A model generated the notes under the pieces. That model had not been told where the DNA came from, ran no database searches, and saw only the letters and a program-made list of their open reading frames with translations. The position numbers were made by a program, and so were the translations under genes. Of a DNA stretch of 64,000 nucleotides, positions 45,401-56,359 are shown piece after piece. Position 1 is the first letter of the stretch. Every line of letters begins with the position of its first letter. This stretch comes from Novosphingobium huizhouense (GTDB lineage: Bacteria > Pseudomonadota > Alphaproteobacteria > Sphingomonadales > Sphingomonadaceae): the NCBI RefSeq assembly GCF_020179475.1, contig NZ_JAILXZ010000001.1, forward strand, positions 1,054,001 through 1,118,000, read 5' to 3'.

Positions 45401-46780
45401 GTGCCCGCCGCGTTCGTCCGCCGCCGCTTTTCGCCGACGATGGTGCGCCTGGTCGGCGCCGTCTTCGTGCTCCAGCTGTTCTCGAACGCGGCGGCGATCT
45501 TCTTCCTGCGCACCCAGCTGGTCGAGGTGGTGCAGGCCGATCGCGTGCGGCAGGTGGTCGACGTGCGCGACGACATGCTCGCCGCCTACTACGACGGTGG
45601 GCGCGGCGAGCTTGCCGATTTCATCCTGTCGCGGCGGGGGAGCGCGGCCGACCCCACGGTCTTCGTCGCGCTGACCGGCGGCGCCGAGGCCCCGGTGCTG
45701 TCGAACCTGTCGCAAGTGCCGCGCGTGCCGGTGGGCGCGCGCCCGGTGCGGGTCAAGGTCATGCACGGGGCCGACACTTTGCCCACCGACGGCCTTGCCC
45801 TTGCCGGACGGCTGCCCGACGGCGAGACGCTGGTGGTGGGGGTCGCCAGTAACAGCGACCGGCGCTTCGACCTCGCCTTCGCCACCGCGATCGGCGTGAC
45901 CACGGCCGTGGCGGTGGTCCTCGCGAGCCTGAGCGCCGCGCTGCTCGGCCTCGTCATCAGCCATCGCACCCACGAGATCGCCGAGACCGCCGCCGAGCTT
46001 GCCTCAGGCAATTTCGGTGCGCGGTTGCCCAGCGCCGAGACCGGCGACGGCTTCGACCACCTGCGCCGCCAGATCAACCTGATGGCCGAGCGGATCGACC
46101 AGCTGGTCTCGCAACTCGCCGCGGTCTCGGGCGCGCTGGCGCACGACCTGCGCTCGCCGGTCACGCGGCTGACCGCCGCGATCGAGCGGGCGAGCGCGCT
46201 GGTCGGCGAGCCGCAGGCGCTCGATGCGCTCGAGGCGGCGCGCGCCGATGCCGACGCCCTGCGCGCGATGCTCGAGACCGCGCTGGAGCTGAGCCGGCTC
46301 GAAGGCGGCGCGGTGGCCGACCGCCGCGCGCCGCTCGACCTCGCCACGCTCGCCGAGGATCTCGTCGAGCTGTACGAGCCGCTCGCCGAACAGGAAGGCG
46401 TCACCCTGGTGGCGCAACTCCAGCCGGCGGGCGTGGTGGCCGATCGCGAACTGGTCTCGCGCGCGCTCGCCAATCTGATCGACAACGCGATGAAGTACGG
46501 CGGGCGCCACCTCGTCGTGCGCACCCGGCGGGTCGATGCCGGGGGCGAGATCACGGTGGTCGACGACGGGCCGGGCATCGCCCCCGACGACCGGGCGCGC
46601 GCGGTCGAGCGGTTCGTCCGGCTCGACAACGCGCGGACCCGGCCGGGCGGCGGCCTCGGCCTCGCCATGGTCGCGGCGGTGGCGCGGCTCCACGGCGGGG
46701 CGCTGGTGCTCGGCGACGGCGACGCCGCCGGGCCCGAGGGGCAGCGCGGGCTTTCGGCGACGCTGTCGCTACCGCGCTGA
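45401..46780 (+). CDS. Sensor histidine kinase, partner of the OmpR-type regulator
   Basis: This 459-aa inner-membrane kinase is read from GTG 45401. Two membrane helices (about residues 14-38 and 163-187) flank a periplasmic sensor domain of about 125 residues. A HAMP linker (LASGNFGARLPSAETGDGFD) and the dimerisation helix follow, with His248 in GALAHDLRSPVTRL. ATPase motifs are NLIDNAMKYGG, DDGPGIAPDD and GGGLGLAMVAAV. The signal sensed is unknown. The 3' end overlaps the convergent polysaccharide gene by 12 nt. Confidence 0.92.
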   Translation: MPAAFVRRRFSPTMVRLVGAVFVLQLFSNAAAIFFLRTQLVEVVQADRVRQVVDVRDDMLAAYYDGGRGELADFILSRRGSAADPTVFVALTGGAEAPVLSNLSQVPRVPVGARPVRVKVMHGADTLPTDGLALAGRLPDGETLVVGVASNSDRRFDLAFATAIGVTTAVAVVLASLSAALLGLVISHRTHEIAETAAELASGNFGARLPSAETGDGFDHLRRQINLMAERIDQLVSQLAAVSGALAHDLRSPVTRLTAAIERASALVGEPQALDALEAARADADALRAMLETALELSRLEGGAVADRRAPLDLATLAEDLVELYEPLAEQEGVTLVAQLQPAGVVADRELVSRALANLIDNAMKYGGRHLVVRTRRVDAGGEITVVDDGPGIAPDDRARAVERFVRLDNARTRPGGGLGLAMVAAVARLHGGALVLGDGDAAGPEGQRGLSATLSLPR

Positions 46781-49700
46781 ACCGGCTGCGGCGCGGGTCG
46801 CCGGGCTTGCGCCCGCGGCAGGCGTTTCGACCCGGCCGGTGCGTTCGAGCTTGCCCCAGCCGATGCCGAGCCCGGCGAGCGCGGCGCCGATCGCGCGGAT
46901 CACCACGCCGTACATCAGCTGGCGATAGACGAAGCGCTGGCCCAGCAGCAGCAGCGGGCTGAACCGCTCCTCGCGCCGATCGAGCCGCACCGCGACCCAG
47001 CCGCAGGCGAGGTCGATCGCGGTGAACGCGGCCCAGTACAGCCCCATCCGCAGCACGTCGGTCTGGGTCTGGGCCCAGCCGTGCTGGAGCACGCGCAGCA
47101 CCGTGCCGACGATCGAGACGCCGAGCGCGAGGTCGATCACCGGCGAGATCACGGCAAAGGCGATCTGGAACAGCCAGGCCTGCGGCATGCCGACGAAGGC
47201 GAGGCCCGAAGGACGGCGTTCGGCGAGGATCGAACGGTGCTTCCACAGGCACTGCAGCGTGCCGAACGCCCAGCGGAAGCGCTGCTTGCCGAGCGCGCGC
47301 AGCGTTTCGGGGGCTTCGGTCCAGGCCACGGCGTCCTCGTCGTAGGCGACGCGCCAGCCCTTGCGCTGGATCGCGATGGTCAGGTCTTGGTCCTCGGCGA
47401 GGGTGTCCTCGGGGTAGCCGCCGACCGCATCGAGCGCCGCCCGGCGCCAGGCGCCGACCGCGCCGGGCACGACCATGATCGCGTCGAAGCGGGTCAGCGC
47501 GCGCCGCTCGATGTTCTGCGCGGTGACATATTCGACGCCCTGCCAGCGCGTGACCAGGTTGACCCGATTGCCGACCTTGGCATTGCCCGCCACCGCGCCG
47601 ATCGCCGGGTCGGCGAACCAGCGCACCAGCCGCGCGATCGTCGCCGGCTCGAACTGGGTGTCGGCATCGAGCGCGACGACGATCTCGCCGTTGGCGGTGG
47701 CCAGCGCGCGGTTGAGCGCGCGCGCCTTGCCGCCGTTGGCCATGGTCATCAGGCGCACGCGCGGATCGCCGCCGAAGGCCTGCGCGACGATCGCGCTGGT
47801 GCGGTCCTTCGACCCGTCGTCGGCCACGATCACTTCCATCGCGGCATAGTCGCTGGCGAGGATGCGCCGGACCGAAGCCTCGATCACCCGCTCCTCGTTG
47901 AAGGCCGGGATGATCACGGTGACGAGCGGCTGCGCGTCGGCCGCAGCGCTCGGCGGCAGGGCCTTGCCGCGCTGGGGCAACAGCGCCAGCCCGGCAAGGC
48001 CGACCGCGCGGATCACGCCGAGCGCGATGGCGAAGAAGAAGGTCCAGTTGAGCGCCACCAGCAGCACCGCCAGGATCGAGAAGATCGCGACGTCGGCGCG
48101 CACCGCGGTCAGGTCCCAGCCGCCCACCTTGGGCATCACCGCGTCGCGGTCGAGCCCGGCGAGCGTGGAGACCGGGACCAGGCGATAGCCGTCCGCCTCG
48201 AGCCGCTCGATGATCTGGGGCAGGGCCTTGACCGTTTCTGCGCGGTTGCCGCCGCCATCGTGGAGCAGGATGATGTTGGCGGTGCGCTCGGCCGTGGCGT
48301 TCTCGATCTGCCCGACCGCATCGTCGGCGATGTCCTGCGCGGTCCGCACCTTCCAGTCGTTGGGGTCGGCGTGGAGGCCGACGACGGTGTAGCCTTGCTG
48401 CTGCGCGATCAGCGCGGGGTCGAGCTCGTCGGCGGTGGTCGGCTCGGCGTCGCCGAAGTAGGGGGCGCGGAACAGGCGGGTCGAACGCCCGGTATAGGCC
48501 TCGATCAGGCGCTGCGTCGCGTTGAGCTCGAGCTTCACGCCGGCCGGCGCTTCGTCGGCCATGTCGGGGTGGGTATAGCTGTGGTTGCCGATCTCGTCGC
48601 CGTCGGCGACGATCCGCTCGAGCAGGCCGCGATTGCCAACGCCGTTCTCGCCGATCACGAAGAACGTGGCGGGCACGTTGTGGCGCTCGAGCACCGAGAG
48701 GATCCGCGGCGTCCAGGTGGGGTCGGGACCGTCGTCGAAGGTCAGCGCGACGAGCTTGGGGCGTGCGCCGGTGCGGCGCACGACATAGGGCGTGGGCAGG
48801 CTGACGTAGTGTTCGCCCGTGACCAGCCCCGACTTCGGATCGAAGGCGACGTCGCGGCGGCCGCCCTGCGGCACGGCGTCGACGCGCAGGATTTCCCCGT
48901 CGCCTTCGACATCGACGTTGCTGGCCTGCGTGATCGCGCCGAGCGCGGGGCGATGCGAGCCACCGGCGCGCCAGGCATCGAGCGCGGACCAGAAGCCGGG
49001 ATCCTCCGACCCCAGTCGCCACAGCGCGACGTTGCCGAGGCCGAGGCGCGAGAGCAGCTGCATCTCGTTCCAGCTCGCCGCGGCATCGAGCATCCAGATG
49101 TCGTGGCGAACGCTCTTGCCGCCGGTGTCGTCGGTATAGGCGAAGCCGGCATTGCCGCTTTGCTTGTCCCACACCGGGGTGGCGCCGCTGTCGTGCGCCG
49201 CGAGCCAGGCTTCCTCGACGCTGAGGCTGTCGGCATGGCCTTCGTGCCAGTCGTAGCCGTAGTTGCCCAGCGCGACGATCAGGCGCGAGCGGTCCACCCC
49301 GCGCAACTGGGCGAGGAGGTGCGAGGCGAACCAGGTCTGCGAGGCGATCGGCCCGCTCTGGCCGCCCTGCCAGTGTTCGTCGTAGGCCATCAGCACGACC
49401 TTGTCCGCGACTTGCGCCAGCGCGCGCGCCGACCATTCGGGACTGTCGATCGGCATCGTCACCGCGACCACGCGGTGCGCGGGCGCCAGCCGGGCGTGGA
49501 GATCGGCGGCGAGCGCGCGCAGGCCGGCGATGCCGGCGGGCGGCAGGTTCTCGAAATCGAGCATCACGCCGCCATCGCCCGACTTGTCGAGCGCGGCGGC
49601 GATCGCATCGGCCAGCGCGCGGCGCCGCGCCGGCGCGGCCAGCACCGCGGTGGTGCCGGCGCCGTCCCAGGTGCCGTCGGCAGCGTTCTGCAGGACCGGA

Positions 49701-50146
49701 ACGACCAGCGGCCGGTGCAGCGCGCCGGCCAGCACGCGCCGCATCGGCGCATCGTCGGTCACGGTCAGGCGGCCCTGGTGGTCGAGCGACATCAGCGTCG
49801 GCGCGATCCAGTCGAGCTGGCCGACGTGGCGGGCGAGGACCTGCGCGCTGCCGTCGCTCCACGAGGTGTAGAACCCGACCATCAGCGGCCGGCCCGGCGC
49901 GGCGGCGGCGTGGCGTCCGCCGAGCAGCTCGGCGAGGCGATGCGACAGGCGACCGACCTGCGTCTTGAGCGGAAGCGGGGCCATGCGCTCGAAGCCGAGC
50001 GGCAGCGGCCGCGCCTGCGGGACGGCGACGACCGTGCTGGCGAAGATCACCGCCAGCGCGACGACCAGCGCGAGCGTGCCGAAGGCGAGGCGGCGGGTCC
50101 AGCGTCTGCGGCGGCCGGTGGGATCGAAGAAGATCGGGCGTGACAT
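46769..50146 (-). CDS. Tri-domain GH18-like / polysaccharide deacetylase / GT2 glycosyltransferase
   Basis: This 1125-aa membrane protein has one N-terminal anchor (residues ~18-42). Residues ~85-400 form a GH18-like glycosidase domain with GGVMLDFENLP (Asp197, Glu199 kept; the first two Asp of the classic D-x-x-D-x-D-x-E are not). A NodB-type deacetylase domain follows with LTFDDGPDP (Asp471, Asp472) and NHSYTH (His522, His526). After a helix at ~685-715 comes a GT2 synthase domain: DAD at 827-829, EDQD at 918-921, QRFRW at 955-959 and C-terminal helices. It probably makes and edits a beta-linked amino-sugar polymer at the envelope. The start at 50146 precedes the anchor; a longer open frame upstream is non-coding. 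Confidence 0.92.
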   Translation of the reverse strand: MSRPIFFDPTGRRRRWTRRLAFGTLALVVALAVIFASTVVAVPQARPLPLGFERMAPLPLKTQVGRLSHRLAELLGGRHAAAAPGRPLMVGFYTSWSDGSAQVLARHVGQLDWIAPTLMSLDHQGRLTVTDDAPMRRVLAGALHRPLVVPVLQNAADGTWDGAGTTAVLAAPARRRALADAIAAALDKSGDGGVMLDFENLPPAGIAGLRALAADLHARLAPAHRVVAVTMPIDSPEWSARALAQVADKVVLMAYDEHWQGGQSGPIASQTWFASHLLAQLRGVDRSRLIVALGNYGYDWHEGHADSLSVEEAWLAAHDSGATPVWDKQSGNAGFAYTDDTGGKSVRHDIWMLDAAASWNEMQLLSRLGLGNVALWRLGSEDPGFWSALDAWRAGGSHRPALGAITQASNVDVEGDGEILRVDAVPQGGRRDVAFDPKSGLVTGEHYVSLPTPYVVRRTGARPKLVALTFDDGPDPTWTPRILSVLERHNVPATFFVIGENGVGNRGLLERIVADGDEIGNHSYTHPDMADEAPAGVKLELNATQRLIEAYTGRSTRLFRAPYFGDAEPTTADELDPALIAQQQGYTVVGLHADPNDWKVRTAQDIADDAVGQIENATAERTANIILLHDGGGNRAETVKALPQIIERLEADGYRLVPVSTLAGLDRDAVMPKVGGWDLTAVRADVAIFSILAVLLVALNWTFFFAIALGVIRAVGLAGLALLPQRGKALPPSAAADAQPLVTVIIPAFNEERVIEASVRRILASDYAAMEVIVADDGSKDRTSAIVAQAFGGDPRVRLMTMANGGKARALNRALATANGEIVVALDADTQFEPATIARLVRWFADPAIGAVAGNAKVGNRVNLVTRWQGVEYVTAQNIERRALTRFDAIMVVPGAVGAWRRAALDAVGGYPEDTLAEDQDLTIAIQRKGWRVAYDEDAVAWTEAPETLRALGKQRFRWAFGTLQCLWKHRSILAERRPSGLAFVGMPQAWLFQIAFAVISPVIDLALGVSIVGTVLRVLQHGWAQTQTDVLRMGLYWAAFTAIDLACGWVAVRLDRREERFSPLLLLGQRFVYRQLMYGVVIRAIGAALAGLGIGWGKLERTGRVETPAAGASPATRAAAGSAR

Positions 50147-50333
50147 GGGCAATTCCCGGAATGCGACAAGTCGGCGCTTGATTCCGCACTGCAACAAGAC
50201 GAGAGTCGCACGCGAAGGCGGTGCGGGGCTTGCGGATCGATCGCGACCGATCTTGTGTAGCCCCGGCCGTCGGACAGGCCGGTGGCCGCGACCTGAATTT
50301 TTGGTCATCATTGCCCGGGGGGCTTGAGGAAGC

Positions 50334-51494
50334 ATGCCGTCGAACGACCGGGAAGGCGACGTCCAGCCGCTGCTGATCACCCGCTTTTCGCTGACCAATC
50401 GCACCGCCATCGGCGTGCAGACGATCCATTACTGCAACGGCATCGGCAACGCCCGCCACCTCTACTGGGAAGACCTGACCCTGCAGCGCCCGGCGCGCTC
50501 GGTGCGCCTCGAACGCCCGGTCCTCTCGCGGCTGGCGATCTTCCGCCGACCCGGTCCGGCGGCGAGCGCGGCGCGCGCGCTCGGGCTGTCGCTGTGGCGG
50601 GGGGATGTGCTGAGCGGCGCCGGGCGACGCGTGGTCGAGCGCCTCGCCGCCACCACCGGCAGCGTCTACGTCGCGCCCATCGGCGGGGCCGACGCCACGC
50701 GGATGCGGCACCTGCTCGAAATCCTCGGCAAGCCCTTCGTCGTCCACTTGTGGGACATGCTCGACGGCCCGCCGCAGCCCGGTGGCGATCTCGCCTGGCT
50801 GATCGACCATGCCGCGGGCGTGCTCAGCCTGACCCGCGAGATGGCGCAGGCCAGCGGGCGCAGCGACGCCGAGCTGTTGTTCTTCATGCGTCCCGACAGC
50901 GCCGTGCGCGCCGCCGCGCCGGTCGATCCGCAGCGGCTGCGGGTCGCGTTGATCGGCGACATCGGGTCCTACGCCGCCGGGCTGCCGGCGATGCAGGCGG
51001 CGACCGAGGCCTTGCGCGCGCGCGGCATCGCGGTCGAATGGCGCTACATCGGATGGCGCGGGATCGTGCGCCGGCTCGATCCGGCGCTGCGCGACATGCT
51101 CACGCTCGCCGGCCCCGCCCGGACCGACGCGGCGCGCGACGAGGCGCTCGCGGCCTGCCATTTCGCGCTGATGCTGGGGCCGACGCAGCCGCCCGAAACG
51201 AACCATCGCAGCGCCTATTCGGTGCCGTCGCGGGTGCTCGACTTCGGCGCGCTCGGGCTGCCCGTGATCGGGTTCGTCCACCCGCGCTCGGCCACCGCCA
51301 CGTTCGCGCCCGAACTTGCCGAAACGATGTGCCAGCCCGATGGCGCGGCGCTTGCCGCCTGCATGGAGACGCTGTCGGACCCGGCGCGCTGGCGCGAGGC
51401 CTCGGAACGGTCGCGGCGCTTCTTCGAGCGGGTCGTGGGGACGCGCCCGGCCGAGCAACTGCGCGCCGAGCTGGCGCGGATATCTCCGCGCTGA
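50334..51494 (+). CDS. Putative GT-B glycosyltransferase-like protein
   Basis: This 386-aa cytoplasmic protein is read from an ATG behind TTGAGGAAGC. The second half has the look of a GT4-like nucleotide-sugar domain: RVALIGDIGSYAAGLPAMQA, later NHRSAYSVPSRVLDFGALGL, then PVIGF, where the family's E-x-x-x-x-x-x-E region would be. The first half (VYVAPIGGADATRMRHLLEI; LGKPFVVHLWDMLDGP) resembles the acceptor domain. The gene is divergent from the tri-domain polysaccharide protein with about 190 nt between them, so it may act on the same or a related glycan. Sugar donor and acceptor are unknown. Confidence 0.65.
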   Translation: MPSNDREGDVQPLLITRFSLTNRTAIGVQTIHYCNGIGNARHLYWEDLTLQRPARSVRLERPVLSRLAIFRRPGPAASAARALGLSLWRGDVLSGAGRRVVERLAATTGSVYVAPIGGADATRMRHLLEILGKPFVVHLWDMLDGPPQPGGDLAWLIDHAAGVLSLTREMAQASGRSDAELLFFMRPDSAVRAAAPVDPQRLRVALIGDIGSYAAGLPAMQAATEALRARGIAVEWRYIGWRGIVRRLDPALRDMLTLAGPARTDAARDEALAACHFALMLGPTQPPETNHRSAYSVPSRVLDFGALGLPVIGFVHPRSATATFAPELAETMCQPDGAALAACMETLSDPARWREASERSRRFFERVVGTRPAEQLRAELARISPR

Positions 51495-51791
51495 ACGACG
51501 GCTGGGCTGGGGGAGGCAGCGCCCCGAAAGCTGGCGCCCAAAAAAAGGTGACGGTGGGCAACCAGCGGCTGTGAATCGGAACAGGGGACCGTCTCGTTGC
51601 GATTCGTGCCGGCTGCTCACCGTCGAGACCCGCTCTAGGGCCGCGGGTCGGTCGCTTGCGTGAGCGGAAGATTACGATTTGGCCATGGAGGCATCGTTCG
51701 ATCCGGTCGAACCGGACGATCGAGCGTTTCCGGCTGATGGCACTCGTCAGGAATGCCTAGATCGGGGCTTCCTCGATGGGATACGATCACG
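51495..51791. other. Intergenic region, no gene seen
   Basis: These ~300 nt contain an A-run (about 51541-51547) after a GC-rich inverted element around 51525-51540, but no convincing terminator orientation for either neighbour and no coding frame with a start and ribosome-binding site. Confidence 0.4.
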
Positions 51792-52637
51792 ATGACGATG
51801 CAGCCGGTATTCTTCCTTTCGCACGGTGGCGGGCCCTGGCCGTGGCTGGAAGGTCCTTTCCGCGAAGGTTTTGCCCTGCTCGAAGCCTCGCTCCAGGCGA
51901 TTCCCGCGATGCTGCCCGAGCCCCCGCGCGCCGTTCTGGTCGTCTCGGGGCACTGGGAGGAGCCGGGGTTCGCCGTCGCCAGCGCGGCGCAGCCGGGCAT
52001 GGTCTACGACTACTACGGGTTCCCGGAGCACACCTACCACATCTCCTATCCCGCCCCGGGATCGCCCGAGCTCGCCGCGCGCGTGGTCGACCTCGGCGCC
52101 GCGGCGGGCATCCCGATCGCGACCGATCCCGCGCGCGGCTTCGACCACGGCACGTTCTCGATGCTCCAGCCGATCTACCCGGACGCGGGGGTGCCGGTGG
52201 TCAGCCTGTCGATGCGCGCCGACTACGACGTCGAGGCGCACCTTGCGCTCGGCCGGGCGCTCGCGCCCCTGCGCGAAGAGGGCGTGGTCATCGTCGGCTC
52301 GGGCCTCACCTGGCACAACCTGCGGCGCTTCGATCCCAGCGCGCGCGCACCTTCGGCGGCCTTCGAAGCCTGGCTGCGCCACGCCTTGACGGGCGTTCCG
52401 GCGAGGGACCGCGAAGCGCTGCTGCGGCAGTGGGCCGACGCCCCGGCCGCGCGCGAGGCGCACCCGCGCGAAGACCATCTCATCCCGCTGATGGTGGCGG
52501 TGGGCGCGGCCGGGGGCGATCCCGGCACCTGCATCTATGCGCAGGACGACTTGCGCGGCGGGGTCACCGCCTCCTCCTACCGGTTCTCGGCCGATACCAC
52601 GCCGAGCGCCTACGACCGGCTGCGCCCGCGTCCCTGA
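51792..52637 (+). CDS. DODA-type (LigB-like) extradiol aromatic ring-opening dioxygenase
   Basis: This 281-aa class III extradiol-dioxygenase-fold enzyme has metal and active-site histidines in FFLSHGGGPWPW, VVSGHWEEPG, GFDHGTFSML and GLTWHNLRRF. The pattern and length fit the 4,5-DOPA/YgiD group, which cleaves catechols or acts on related dihydroxy aromatics using a non-haem metal. Tandem ATGs at 51792 and 51798 are possible starts; an upstream frame to 51753 is less likely. It overlaps the convergent GNAT gene by 28 nt. Confidence 0.9.
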   Translation: MTMQPVFFLSHGGGPWPWLEGPFREGFALLEASLQAIPAMLPEPPRAVLVVSGHWEEPGFAVASAAQPGMVYDYYGFPEHTYHISYPAPGSPELAARVVDLGAAAGIPIATDPARGFDHGTFSMLQPIYPDAGVPVVSLSMRADYDVEAHLALGRALAPLREEGVVIVGSGLTWHNLRRFDPSARAPSAAFEAWLRHALTGVPARDREALLRQWADAPAAREAHPREDHLIPLMVAVGAAGGDPGTCIYAQDDLRGGVTASSYRFSADTTPSAYDRLRPRP

Positions 52638-53062
52638 TCGTCGAGCCTGCGGCCCATCGTGACCACGGCGTTCTCCTCGTAGCCGAGCGCTGCGTAGAAC
52701 GCCTTGGTCGCGAGATTGTCGTTGCGGACCATGAACATGATCTTGTCGCAGCCGCGCCGCCGGAGCCAGTCCTCGGCGCCGGCCATCAGCTGGCCGCCGA
52801 TCCCGCGGCGCCGGCGCTGCGGATCGACGCCGAGATAGTACACCCAGCCGCGGTGCCCGTCGTCGCCGACCATGACCGCGCCCGCGAGCGAGCCGCCGAT
52901 GCGCGCGACGAGCACGTCCGAAGCCGGTGTCGCAAGCGCGCGGCGGAAGTCGGCGACCGGATCGTTCCACGGGCGGGTCAGGCCCGCCGCCTGCCACAGC
53001 GCCACGATCGCCTCCTCGTCCGCGGCCGTGGCCGGCGCGACGGTCGCGGTGTCAGGCGCCAT
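52610..53062 (-). CDS. GNAT-family N-acetyltransferase
   Basis: This 150-aa acetyl-CoA-dependent acetyltransferase has the acetyl-CoA pyrophosphate-binding motif in GVDPQRRRRGIGGQLMAGAE. The C-terminal KIMFMVRNDNLATKAFYAAL, then GYEENAVVTMGRRL, is typical of YpeA/RimI-like proteins. The substrate is unknown. Its start overlaps the end of the thioesterase gene (53052-53062), so the two are probably co-translated, and its 3' end overlaps the dioxygenase gene. Confidence 0.9.
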   Translation of the reverse strand: MAPDTATVAPATAADEEAIVALWQAAGLTRPWNDPVADFRRALATPASDVLVARIGGSLAGAVMVGDDGHRGWVYYLGVDPQRRRRGIGGQLMAGAEDWLRRRGCDKIMFMVRNDNLATKAFYAALGYEENAVVTMGRRLDDQGRGRSRS

Positions 53063-53528
53063 CGGGCGCCGGGATCAGGTGCGCTTCGAGCACGGCGCGC
53101 ATCGCCGGCGAAAGGGGCGAGGCTCCCTGTGCGTCGGCCTGGACGAAGGTCGTCGTGCACAGGCCTGCGCAGCGCCCGTCCTGGAACAGCGCCTGGCCGA
53201 GCTCGTACGAGGCGGTGCCGATGCGCAGGATGCCGGTGCGGATCTCGACCGGCTGATCGTCGCGGTGGAACACTTCGGCAAGGTAGCTGCAGCGGCTGTC
53301 GGCGGTGACGATGCGGCCGCGCCCCTGCGCCGCGCCCAGCGTCTCGCCCCCCGCGGCGTTCGCCGCCTGGAAGATCGCGCGCGAAAAGCGCGAGCGCGCT
53401 TCGTCGTAGTAGCCCGCCACGGCGATGTTGTTGACGTGGCGCAGCAGGTCCTCGTCGGTGTAGCGCGTCTGGATCAGGCAGCTGTGCGGATAGATCGCGG
53501 GCTCGAGCCGCCAGGCGGGGGGCTTCAT
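53052..53528 (-). CDS. Acyl-CoA thioesterase (4HBT hotdog family)
   Basis: This 158-aa protein has the hotdog-fold signature RYTDEDLLRHVNNIAVAGYYDEARSRF (shown here only as landmarks: D-x-x-x-x-HVNN and the downstream Y/E-AR). This is typical of 4-hydroxybenzoyl-CoA thioesterase-like enzymes such as YbgC and FcbC. It hydrolyses acyl-CoA thioesters in the cytoplasm; the chain preference is unknown. The gene starts 10 nt after the guaA stop on the same strand and overlaps the GNAT gene. Confidence 0.88.
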   Translation of the reverse strand: MKPPAWRLEPAIYPHSCLIQTRYTDEDLLRHVNNIAVAGYYDEARSRFSRAIFQAANAAGGETLGAAQGRGRIVTADSRCSYLAEVFHRDDQPVEIRTGILRIGTASYELGQALFQDGRCAGLCTTTFVQADAQGASPLSPAMRAVLEAHLIPAPDGA

Positions 53529-53538
53529 CGCTCCGGCC

Positions 53539-55098
<1,560 letters not shown>

Positions 55099-55331
55099 GG
55101 CTGGCCGATAATGAGCGCGGCTCCGGCTGTCCAGACGCGACGATCACGCCGGCGCGAACGGTTGCACGGCGGTAATTGCGTTTCCTGCAATCGCGTGGGC
55201 CTGCTTCGCATTTGCAGCATACGTCAAACGGCGTATTTGCGGCCTCGTTCAGCAAGCTCCTGCAATCCACCACCCTGCCGGCGCCGATGAACGGGGAGAT
55301 GCCTGGAAGTGCCTTCAACAGGAGGACCACC

Positions 55332-55415
55332 ATGCGCAGCATCGTTTCCTATGTCCTGCCGATCATCGTTGCCGCTGGCGTCAGCGGCATGATGTTCACC
55401 GCCACGCTCGTCTGA
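55332..55415 (+). CDS. 27-aa single-span membrane peptide
   Basis: A short frame with a near-ideal ribosome-binding site (AGGAGGACCACC before ATG) encodes one hydrophobic helix, SYVLPIIVAAGVSGMMFTA, with a basic start and no tail. A terminator hairpin follows at 55449. The combination of strong RBS, start, membrane helix and terminator argues for a genuine monocistronic small protein. Function is unknown. It lies in the gap between divergent guaA and gluQ. Confidence 0.6.
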   Translation: MRSIVSYVLPIIVAAGVSGMMFTATLV

Positions 55416-55448
55416 GCGTGCCGCGGTGCCCGGCACGAAAGCATCGAC

Positions 55449-55477
55449 ACGGCTGTCCTGAACCTTGGGGCAGCCGT
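55449..55477 (+). terminator. Intrinsic terminator after the 27-aa peptide gene
   Basis: The stem ACGGCTGTCC pairs with GGGCAGCCGT (one T-G pair; loop of about 9 nt) and is followed by TTTGCTTT. It ends the transcript of the small membrane peptide just before the gluQ gene. Confidence 0.65.
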
Positions 55478-55513
55478 TTTGCTTTGTGCCGCGCGCCGGT
55501 CTAGCGTGACCCG

Positions 55514-56359
55514 GTGACCGTCACCCGCTTCGCGCCCAGCCCCAACGGCCCGCTCCATCTCGGCCATGCCTGGTCGGCGATCGTCGGGCACGACATTGCC
55601 GAAGCGCGCGGCGGCGCGTTCCTGCTCCGCATCGAGGACATCGACGGCACGCGCAGCCGGCCCGAACTCGCCGACGAATTTCGCCGCGACCTCGACTGGC
55701 TGCACCTCGAATACCGCGAGGTGGCGCCGCAGTCGCAGCGCATCGCCACCTATCGCGACGCGGCCGATTCGCTGCGCGCGATGGGCCTCATCTATCCCTG
55801 CCGCTGCACCCGGGCCGAGATCGCCGCCGCGGCGCGGCGGATGGGGCCGGACGGCCCGGTCTATCCCGGGACCTGCCTGCACCGCCCGATCGCGCCGGGC
55901 CCCGGCGTCGTCTGGCGGCTCGACATGGAGCAGGCGACAGACCTGTGCGGGCCGCTGACCTGGACCGACGAGCGGCGCGGCGAGCAGCAGGCGCGCCCCG
56001 AGATGTTCGGCGACGTCGTGCTCTGGCGCAAGGACGCGCCGGCCAGCTACCACCTCGCCGCGACGATCGACGATGCCGCCGACGGGGTCACCTGCGTCAC
56101 CCGCGGGCTCGACCTGTTCCACGCAACGCACGTCCATCGCCTGCTCCAGGCGCTGCTCGGGATCGAGCCGCCCGTCTGGCACCATCATGCGCTGCTGGTC
56201 GAAGCGGACGGACGCAAGCTCGCCAAGCGGCGCGATGCCCCGGCGCTCGCCGAACGGCGGCGGGCGGGCGAGGACGGACGGGCGGTCGCCGCGGAACTGC
56301 GCCATGGTCTTTTGGACACTGGCATTTCCTTTGCCGACACCCTACTTCTCGAAGCATGA
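55514..56359 (+). CDS. gluQ: Glutamyl-Q tRNA(Asp) synthetase
   Basis: This 281-aa paralogue of the glutamyl-tRNA synthetase catalytic core charges glutamate onto queuosine in tRNA(Asp). Seen are RFAPSPNGPLHLGHAWSAIV (HIGH-type motif), RIEDIDGTRSRPE, the zinc-binding YPCRCTRAEI with a later YPGTC, and the KMSKS-like GRKLAKRRDAP. The anticodon-binding C-terminal domain of true GluRS is absent, which separates it from gltX. The GTG start at 55514 is the first in the conserved region. The stop overlaps the next gene (ATGA). Confidence 0.95.
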   Translation: MTVTRFAPSPNGPLHLGHAWSAIVGHDIAEARGGAFLLRIEDIDGTRSRPELADEFRRDLDWLHLEYREVAPQSQRIATYRDAADSLRAMGLIYPCRCTRAEIAAAARRMGPDGPVYPGTCLHRPIAPGPGVVWRLDMEQATDLCGPLTWTDERRGEQQARPEMFGDVVLWRKDAPASYHLAATIDDAADGVTCVTRGLDLFHATHVHRLLQALLGIEPPVWHHHALLVEADGRKLAKRRDAPALAERRRAGEDGRAVAAELRHGLLDTGISFADTLLLEA

